This document shows, one piece after another, positions 25,906-32,901 of a DNA stretch of 32,901 bases (within the stretch, counting starts at the first letter, position 1; each line of letters begins with the position of its first letter). A model generated the notes under the pieces. It saw nothing but the letters and a program-made list of their open reading frames with translations. It had not been told where the DNA came from and did no database searches. The stretch lies in the NCBI RefSeq assembly GCF_000378145.1, contig NZ_KB899312.1, positions 1 to 32,901 on the forward strand, in the 5' to 3' direction. The position numbers were made by a program, and so were the translations under genes. This stretch comes from Saccharibacillus kuerlensis DSM 22868. GTDB lineage: Bacteria > Bacillota > Bacilli > Paenibacillales > Paenibacillaceae.

Positions 25906-25994
25906 TGGCGGAGAGGATGGGATTCGAACCCATGTGGAGTTGCCCCCTAACGGTTTTCAAGACCGCCCCGTTATGACCGCTTCGGTACCTCTCC
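25906..25994 (-). tRNA. tRNA-Ser (anticodon UGA)
   Basis: The minus strand folds as a class II tRNA with acceptor stem GGAGAGG/CCTCTCC, anticodon loop CTTGAAA (anticodon TGA), a long variable arm and the T-loop sequence GGTTCGAATCC. The 3' CCA is encoded (25906-25908). Total 89 nt. Its place after serS is conserved in Bacillales. Confidence 0.98.
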
Positions 25995-26035
25995 ATAAAA
26001 CAAGTATTGAACCTAAATGCGGCGCAACACTTATT

Positions 26036-26064
26036 ATTCTAACCTATTTGATGAGCATAAGCAA
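26036..26064 (-). promoter_or_regulatory. tRNA-Ser promoter (sigma-A)
   Basis: On the minus strand there is a -35 TTGCTT (26059-26064), a 17-bp spacer and a -10 TAGAAT (26036-26041), about 40 bp before the tRNA. It overlaps the tail of the serS terminator, so the tRNA is transcribed on its own. Confidence 0.7.
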
Positions 26065-26065
26065 G

Positions 26066-26108
26066 GAAAATGCCCGTTCTCTTTGCACAAGAGTGTTGGA
26101 GAACGGGC
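26066..26108 (-). terminator. serS terminator
   Basis: On the minus strand GCCCGTTCTC pairs perfectly with GAGAACGGGC (17-nt loop), followed by ATTTTCC, 22 nt past the serS stop. Confidence 0.8.
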
Positions 26109-26129
26109 TTCGCCTATATATCCTGTCTT

Positions 26130-27413
26130 TTACGCTTGTGGAGCAATCACTTTTACACCGCGCATGTAGGGCTGGAGGACTTCCGGAATTACGACACTGC
26201 CGTCTTCCTGCTGATAGTTCTCCAGGATAGCGGCTACGGTACGGCCCACGGCCAGACCGGAACCGTTCAACGTATGCACAAATTCCGGCTTGCCTTTCGG
26301 TTCGCGACGGAATCGGATTCCTGCCCGGCGGGCTTGGAAGTCCTCTACGTTCGAACACGACGAAATCTCGCGGTACATGCCGCTTTCCGGCAGCCAGACT
26401 TCAAGATCGTATGTCTTGGCCGCAGTGAAGCCCATGTCTCCCGTACACAATGCGAGTACGCGATACGGCAGACCGAGAAGCTGCAGTACACGTTCCGCAT
26501 TAGCCGTCATCTGTTCCAGCTCGTCGTAGGAATGATCCGGATGCACGATCTTGATCATTTCGACTTTGTTGAATTGATGCTGGCGAATCAGACCACGCGT
26601 ATCGCGCCCTGCCGAACCGGCTTCGGAACGGAAGCAGGCGCTGTAAGCGATGTACTTCTTCGGCAGATTGGCCGCTTCGAGAATCTCGTCGCGGTGATAA
26701 TTCGTGACCGGAACTTCCGCTGTTGGGATTAGATAATACTCCGTATCCTTCAGCTTGAACAGATCTTCTTCGAACTTCGGCAGTTGGCCGGTTCCGTAGA
26801 GACTGTCCTGGTTGACGATATACGGAGGCAGCATCTCCTCGTAGCCGTGCTCCTCGCTGTGCAGATCCATCATGAAGTTGATGAGCGCACGCTCCAAGCG
26901 GGCACCGAGCCCCTTGTAAAACGTAAAGCGCGAACCCGTTACCTTGGCTGCCGCTTCAAAATCGAGGATGCCCAGATTTTGCGCGGTTTCCCAATGGGCT
27001 TTTGGCGTGAAATCAAACTGCCGCGGCTCGCCGATACGACGGATTTCCACATTGTCTTCTTCCGACGCGCCAATCGGTACGCTCTCGTTTGGAATGTTTG
27101 GGATCGCCATCGTGATGGTATCGATCTCTGCTTCCAGTACTCGAACTTCTTCGTCCAGCTGCTTGATCCGGTCCGACACTTCCCGCATTTCTGCGATCAG
27201 ATCGTCGGCGTTCTCACGGTTTTTCTTCAGCTTTGCCACTTCGCCCGACACCGTATTACGGCGGTTCTTCAGTGTCTCCACTTCCTGCAGCTTTTCACGG
27301 CGTTCGCCATCAAGGCGTGGAAAATCGGCGATCAGGTCTTCGGATTTGCCGCGGTTAGCGAGCGCCTGCTTGACCCGATCGTAATCATTTCTTAATACTT
27401 TTACATCCAACAC
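26130..27413 (-). CDS. serS: Seryl-tRNA synthetase
   Basis: SerRS charges tRNA-Ser (and tRNA-Sec where present). The 427-residue class II enzyme has the N-terminal antiparallel coiled coil that holds the long variable arm of tRNA-Ser (about residues 25-100, rich in Lys, Glu, Arg). Motif 2 follows ([20 protein letters not shown]) and then motif 3 ([18 protein letters not shown]). The GTG at 27413 gives the family start ([12 protein letters not shown]); AAAGGATGA lies upstream and contains the pdxT stop codon, so translation is coupled to pdxT. No T-box leader precedes it, unlike many Bacillales serS genes. The tRNA-Ser gene follows immediately. Confidence 0.98.
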   Translation of the reverse strand: MLDVKVLRNDYDRVKQALANRGKSEDLIADFPRLDGERREKLQEVETLKNRRNTVSGEVAKLKKNRENADDLIAEMREVSDRIKQLDEEVRVLEAEIDTITMAIPNIPNESVPIGASEEDNVEIRRIGEPRQFDFTPKAHWETAQNLGILDFEAAAKVTGSRFTFYKGLGARLERALINFMMDLHSEEHGYEEMLPPYIVNQDSLYGTGQLPKFEEDLFKLKDTEYYLIPTAEVPVTNYHRDEILEAANLPKKYIAYSACFRSEAGSAGRDTRGLIRQHQFNKVEMIKIVHPDHSYDELEQMTANAERVLQLLGLPYRVLALCTGDMGFTAAKTYDLEVWLPESGMYREISSCSNVEDFQARRAGIRFRREPKGKPEFVHTLNGSGLAVGRTVAAILENYQQEDGSVVIPEVLQPYMRGVKVIAPQA

Positions 27414-27420
27414 GGGAGCT

Positions 27421-28026
27421 TCATCCTTTCGGTTCTCCGGTCTTGGACTGACGCACCATATCCGCGAAATATTCATGCAGTCGGTAGTCGTCGGTCAATT
27501 CCGGATGAAATGACGACACGAGAAGATGTCCTTCCCGCGCCGTTACCATCTCTTCATTATAAACCGACAAGACTTCGACGTCTGCACCGATTTCCCGAAT
27601 TAACGGTGCACGAATAAATACGGCACGAACCGGCTCATCAATTCCTTTGATTGGCAGGTCGGTCTCAAAGCTTTCCCGCTGACGTCCAAATGCATTGCGG
27701 GTGACCGTCATGTCCATCAGGCCGAGATGCGGTTCTTCCTGTCCTTCAATCCGTTTGGCGAGTACAATCAATCCGGCACAAGTGCCGAAGATCGGCTTGC
27801 CCGCTTCCGAAAACGCTTGGATACGGTCGATAAATCCGTACTGCCGCATCAATTTGCCTATCGTTGTACTCTCGCCGCCAGGAATGACAAGGCCGTCTAT
27901 CTCATCCAGCTGCTGCGCTCTCTTCACGATAACGCCTTCGGCTCCTGCTTGCTCCAGGCTGCGAATATGTTCTGCCACGGCGCCCTGTAGAGCCAGTACG
28001 CCGATCTTGAGTGTGTTCTCTGCCAT
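27421..28026 (-). CDS. pdxT: Pyridoxal 5'-phosphate synthase glutaminase subunit PdxT
   Basis: PdxT splits glutamine and feeds ammonia to PdxS in the DXP-independent vitamin B6 pathway; the working complex is a 12+12-mer. The 201-residue protein has the glutaminase triad: nucleophile C83 in [11 protein letters not shown], with H174 and E176 in SSFHPEL. It also has the oxyanion region PGGEST. I start at the ATG at 28026, which fits the family length; 20 extra residues upstream would overlap pdxS. It begins 7 bp after pdxS and ends 7 bp before serS. Confidence 0.98.
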   Translation of the reverse strand: MAENTLKIGVLALQGAVAEHIRSLEQAGAEGVIVKRAQQLDEIDGLVIPGGESTTIGKLMRQYGFIDRIQAFSEAGKPIFGTCAGLIVLAKRIEGQEEPHLGLMDMTVTRNAFGRQRESFETDLPIKGIDEPVRAVFIRAPLIREIGADVEVLSVYNEEMVTAREGHLLVSSFHPELTDDYRLHEYFADMVRQSKTGEPKG

Positions 28027-28033
28027 CGTTCGA

Positions 28034-28915
28034 TTACCAGCCGCGGTCCTGCATGCGTTCCGAAGGATGCAGCTGCTTAATGTCAATTCCCTTCATCGGT
28101 GCGCCAAGGTCCTTGGATACTTCCGCAATCAGACGATAATCGTCGTAATGAGTCGTTGCTTCCACGATAGCGCGTGCGAACTTTTCAGGGTTGTCGGATT
28201 TGAAAATACCGGAACCGACGAACACTCCGTCTGCGCCCAAGTGCATCATCAGCGCCGCATCGGCTGGAGTTGCCACGCCGCCTGCTGCGAAGTTAACGAC
28301 AGGGAGTTTGCCCTTTTCGTGAATATCCAGCAGAATCTCGTAAGATACGCCGAGGTTTTTCGCTTCTGCGTACAGCTCGTCCTTCGACAGGTTCTTGACT
28401 CTGCGAATCTGACCGTTAATTAGACGCATATGGCGTACGGCCTCAACAATATTGCCGGTTCCCGGTTCGCCCTTTGTACGAAGCATGGACGCCCCTTCGC
28501 CGATCCGACGCAGCGCTTCGCCCAGATCCTTCGCGCCGCATACAAATGGAATTGTGAATTCTTGTTTGTCGATATGGAAAACTTCATCTGCAGGCGTCAG
28601 CACTTCGCTCTCGTCGATATAGTCGACACCGAGCGATTCCAATACTTTCGCTTCTACATAATGTCCGATACGTGCTTTGGCCATGACCGGAATAGAAACA
28701 ACCTTCATCACTTCTTCAACGATCGTCGGATCGGCCATACGAGCTACACCGCCGGCTGCACGGATATCGGATGGAACCCGCTCCAGTGCCATAACAGCTG
28801 TTGCTCCCGCAGCTTCGGCGATTTTTGCCTGTTCAGCGTTCATAACGTCCATGATTACGCCGCCTTTTTGCATTTCCGCCATGCCTCTTTTAACGCGCGA
28901 TGTTCCTGCTTCCAT
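28034..28915 (-). CDS. pdxS: Pyridoxal 5'-phosphate synthase lyase subunit PdxS
   Basis: PdxS condenses ribose 5-phosphate, glyceraldehyde 3-phosphate and ammonia into pyridoxal 5'-phosphate. The 293-residue TIM barrel has the catalytic lysines K80 ([10 protein letters not shown]) and K148 ([10 protein letters not shown]), the substrate-site D23 ([11 protein letters not shown]) and the phosphate-binding [20 protein letters not shown] precedes the ATG. It heads pdxS-pdxT-serS. The product PLP has no direct link to serine charging, although PLP serves serine metabolism. Confidence 0.98.
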   Translation of the reverse strand: MEAGTSRVKRGMAEMQKGGVIMDVMNAEQAKIAEAAGATAVMALERVPSDIRAAGGVARMADPTIVEEVMKVVSIPVMAKARIGHYVEAKVLESLGVDYIDESEVLTPADEVFHIDKQEFTIPFVCGAKDLGEALRRIGEGASMLRTKGEPGTGNIVEAVRHMRLINGQIRRVKNLSKDELYAEAKNLGVSYEILLDIHEKGKLPVVNFAAGGVATPADAALMMHLGADGVFVGSGIFKSDNPEKFARAIVEATTHYDDYRLIAEVSKDLGAPMKGIDIKQLHPSERMQDRGW

Positions 28916-28946
28916 ATTGATAGCCCCCTGATGTTTTCCGATTTTT

Positions 28947-28952
28947 ATTATA
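28947..28952 (-). promoter_or_regulatory. pdxS operon -10 element
   Basis: A perfect -10 TATAAT on the minus strand lies about 30 bp before the pdxS ATG; the -35 region (CTGTAG at 17 bp) is poor. The distance implies a very short leader, leaving no room for a T-box or riboswitch. Confidence 0.55.
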
Positions 28953-29010
28953 CATTCTAGCGGTTAATTCTACAGCAGGGGGTAGAGCTATACAATCGAT
29001 TCGGAAGGAT

Positions 29011-30432
29011 TTAGAACAGGTTCTTGATGCTTTCGAACAGATCTGAGAAGAACCCGCCGATTGCCCGCATCAACTGTTTGAACCAACCTGCTTTTTCGAC
29101 ATCTGAAGAAGCAATAAGATCAACAGTTTTGGTTTGTGCTTCTGGCATTCCTTTGGCCTGATACGTGTAGGTTGCAGTGCCAACCTTATCACCCTTGGCC
29201 ACCGGAGCTTCAAGTCCCGATTCGATGCTTGTCTGCACTTTCAACCCGCTGGCATCTGCACCTTTCGGTACGACAAAGCTGAGTGCTCCGGCTGTCTCAT
29301 AAGCCACAGACTCTTCTTTGCCTTTCGATACCGCTACTGGTTCTTCGCCTTCGACTGCCTGATTGGCCGAAACCATTTCTTTGACTTCAAAGTTGTTGAA
29401 TCCATAGTCCAACACTTTGCGCGTTTCGACAAATCGCGATCCCTGATCCTGAACATCGGTGCCCATTACAACGCTGATCAAACGCATACCGTCACGGACA
29501 GCCGTACCGGTAAAGTTATTGCCCGCTGCATTGGTATGTCCAGTCTTCAAGCCGTCCAATCCGTCGTAAGCATAAGCTTTAAGGTTCGGTACCGAAGCGT
29601 TAGCTTCCAGCATCCAGTCAAGGTTGTCGATTTTTCCGGTTGCTCCCGGACGGAACTGGTATGACTGAATAGTTGTGAACTCGTTAAAGTCCGGGTGATC
29701 CGTCACAATGTATTTTGCCAAAATTGCCGCGTCCATTGCCGACATCACTGTTTCCTGTCCATCGGACGGACGGGTTCCTTCCGGCATATCAGCAATATCC
29801 AGGCCTGTGGAATTGGCGAAGTGGGCGGTCTTCATCCCCATCCGCTTGGCTTCGCTATTCATCAGCTTAACGAATTCCATCTCTGTCGGTGCAACAGTTT
29901 CCGCCAACGCAACTGTTGCGTCGTTGGCAGAACCGATAGCCATAGCGATATACAAATCACGTACAGTATGCTGGTCACCTTGAGCCAAAAATACTCGCGA
30001 CCCTACTTGAGCTGCAGCATTTTGGCTTACTGTTACTACGTCATCCCAGCTCATCTTTCCCTGCTTTACCTGTTCAGCAACAATGTATTCGGTCATCATC
30101 TTGGTCATACTGGCAGGCGGCAGTGGCGTTTCCGCATCAACGGAAAGGATAACTTCGCCTGTAACAGGTTCCAGCAGAATAGCAGATTTGACGGCAAGAT
30201 TCAGGCTCTCAACAGTCGGAATTGCTTTTTGCGCAGCAGCAGGCGTCTCGGCCGCTTTAGTTTCGGTCGACTGAGTCGTAGTAGCTGCCGCATTGGCCAG
30301 GTTGGCCGGAACAACGGACAGACAGAGCATATGGATAAGCAGAACGGAAGCCGCACTTCTCTTCAGAAATTTGGGCTGATTGATCCGATTCTCCTCGGCT
30401 TGTTTTTTATAAGTAAAAGTCATGCGTTTCAA
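29011..30432 (-). CDS. dacA: D-alanyl-D-alanine carboxypeptidase (PBP5 type)
   Basis: DacA removes the terminal D-alanine from peptidoglycan pentapeptides; it is not the diadenylate cyclase of the same name. The 473-residue precursor has a signal peptide ending at about AANA (residue 48-50), the S11 peptidase motifs SxxK (S108-M-T-K111), SxN (S168-A-N170) and KTG (K296-T-G298), a C-terminal PBP5 beta domain and a final amphipathic helix (WFKQLMRAIGGFF) for membrane attachment. I favour a TTG start at 30432, with GGGGAG 11 nt upstream; the ATG at 30423 has no site. The much longer open frame to 30990 is not coding. Neighbours guaB and pdxS are conserved. Confidence 0.96.
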   Translation of the reverse strand: MKRMTFTYKKQAEENRINQPKFLKRSAASVLLIHMLCLSVVPANLANAAATTTQSTETKAAETPAAAQKAIPTVESLNLAVKSAILLEPVTGEVILSVDAETPLPPASMTKMMTEYIVAEQVKQGKMSWDDVVTVSQNAAAQVGSRVFLAQGDQHTVRDLYIAMAIGSANDATVALAETVAPTEMEFVKLMNSEAKRMGMKTAHFANSTGLDIADMPEGTRPSDGQETVMSAMDAAILAKYIVTDHPDFNEFTTIQSYQFRPGATGKIDNLDWMLEANASVPNLKAYAYDGLDGLKTGHTNAAGNNFTGTAVRDGMRLISVVMGTDVQDQGSRFVETRKVLDYGFNNFEVKEMVSANQAVEGEEPVAVSKGKEESVAYETAGALSFVVPKGADASGLKVQTSIESGLEAPVAKGDKVGTATYTYQAKGMPEAQTKTVDLIASSDVEKAGWFKQLMRAIGGFFSDLFESIKNLF

Positions 30433-30674
30433 TGGATTAAGTACTCCCCTCGGTGTGCTAAGTTTCTTGTTACTCCCTTCTAGTCTAACACAGGGCAATA
30501 CGGCGTGTCTTCCTGCTTCATCATGAAAATCCCTTTCGCTTAAAGATATGGTTGAAGCAAAGAAAAGAAGAAAAACACGATCGTAACCTTTGAATACGAC
30601 TGCCTGCGAGCCTCTTTGCTCTTGAACGGATGTCAGTTTCTGTGCAAGTCCATTCCAAATTTCTTTCTTTTTGA
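30433..30674. other. dacA upstream region, no gene supported
   Basis: About 240 bp between dacA and the guaB terminator hold the dacA ribosome binding site (30444-30449) but no clear -35/-10 pair; TAGACT about 60 bp upstream of the start is the nearest -10-like sequence. An open frame here is only the extension of dacA. Confidence 0.4.
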
Positions 30675-30712
30675 TAAAAAACGGACCAGGCAAGCTGCCC
30701 GGTCCGTTTTTT
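30675..30712. terminator. guaB terminator
   Basis: AAAAAACGGACC (30675-30686) pairs perfectly with GGTCCGTTTTTT (30701-30712), with an inner GGCA/TGCC stem. T runs follow on both strands; it ends guaB transcription on the minus strand. Confidence 0.9.
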
Positions 30713-30763
30713 GACTGCTTATGAAGATAAGAGCTAGATAGGGAATCCCTACAGTGCTTCCGA

Positions 30764-32619
<1,856 letters not shown>

Positions 32620-32622
<3 letters not shown>

Positions 32623-32662
32623 AAAAAGAGCCTCTACCGTGTATACGGTAAAGGCTCTTTTT
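32620..32662 (-). terminator. rRNA operon terminator
   Basis: On the minus strand AAAGAGCCT plus TACCGT pairs with ACGGTA plus AGGCTCTTT, followed by TTGTTTTTAT, right after 5S rRNA. Confidence 0.9.
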
Positions 32663-32666
32663 CATC

Positions 32667-32786
32667 GGCTTGGCAGCTTCCTACTCTCCCAGGACCCTGC
32701 GGTCCAAGTACCATCGGCGTTAGAGGGCTTAACGGTCGTGTTCGAGATGGGAACGTGTGGAACCCCTCTGCCATCACCACCAAACC
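32667..32786 (-). rRNA. rrf: 5S ribosomal RNA
   Basis: The minus strand reads GTGGTGATGGC...CCCATCTCGAACACGACCG...GGTACTTGGACCGCAGGGTC...GGGAGAGTAGG, the standard 5S sequence. Terminal helix GGTTTGGTGG/CTGCCAAGCC closes with G-U pairs and sets both ends to within a few bases. Confidence 0.97.
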
Positions 32787-32901
32787 ATAGGCTTGTGAAA
32801 CAAGCCGGAACAGAAGGTTAATCGCATACCCCTACGGGCAAAGCGAGTTAACGTTCTACATACAGGATTTGCACCCTGAAAACCGGATCCGAAACAATCT
32901 A
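32787..32901 (-). other. 23S-5S spacer of the rRNA operon
   Basis: The 115 bp upstream of 5S contain no tRNA and no recognisable 23S 3' end. A stem GGCTTGT/ACAAGCC lies just before 5S and probably belongs to rRNA processing. The 23S gene should begin to the right of the window edge. Confidence 0.7.

Noticed and set aside
28916-29010. T-box or PLP-related riboswitch before pdxS-pdxT-serS
   Set aside because: The space between -10 and ATG is about 30 bp and no T-box sequence is present.

Overview
The window is ordinary-looking core chromosome of an endospore-forming member of the Bacillales, most likely Paenibacillaceae. The evidence is the 16S 5' end, a long Bacillus-type SRP RNA, Spo0F with a sigma-H promoter, YwhD, RNA polymerase delta, and GC near 50%. 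A Saccharibacillus-like genus is possible, but that is a guess. No phage, insertion sequence, CRISPR array or defence island is visible. Most genes lie on the minus strand, and the window runs between two rRNA operons that are also on the minus strand (5S at the right end, start of 16S at the left end). By comparison with Bacillus subtilis, oriC should lie off the right-hand end.

Right part (about 20-32.9 kb), reading in the direction of transcription: 5S rRNA, guaB, dacA, the pdxS-pdxT-serS operon, tRNA-Ser(UGA), a PH-domain gene, a yitT-type membrane protein and a lipoprotein. On the plus strand come tadA and motA-motB. The guaB-dacA-pdxST-serS-tRNA-Ser-tadA order is the conserved oriC-proximal order. 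The tadA/motB intergenic region carries a tight cluster of DnaA boxes wrapped around the likely tadA promoter.

Middle (about 14.7-20 kb): a small conserved gene with an orphan GC-rich ribokinase gene, a GNAT acetyltransferase, a secreted NlpC/P60 hydrolase behind a c-di-AMP riboswitch, ywhD, a 3-methyladenine glycosylase and a ywiB-like gene that overlaps argS.

Left part (about 4-14.7 kb): argS, rpoE (delta), pyrG, spo0F, fba, murA and rho, followed by an uncharacterised radical SAM gene. In B. subtilis this group lies on the opposite chromosome arm. Here it sits between tadA and the SRP RNA/dnaX group, so the window contains a lineage-specific synteny junction. pyrG has the promoter, GGGC start and leader terminator expected of CTP-sensed reiterative-transcription attenuation.

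Far left (1-4.3 kb): SRP RNA, then dnaX-ebfC-recR, a terminator, and the promoters, boxA leader and first bases of another rRNA operon. Between the radical SAM gene and the SRP RNA is about 0.5 kb of non-coding DNA made almost entirely of nested inverted repeats. This is the least explained stretch of the window.

The genes serve growth-linked housekeeping: translation (argS, serS, tRNA-Ser, tadA, SRP RNA, rRNA), nucleotide supply (guaB, pyrG), cell wall (murA, dacA, P60), transcription (rho, delta), repair and replication (recR, dnaX, glycosylase), vitamin B6, glycolysis, motility and entry into sporulation. All start-site choices, promoters and terminators below were read by eye, without database searches.
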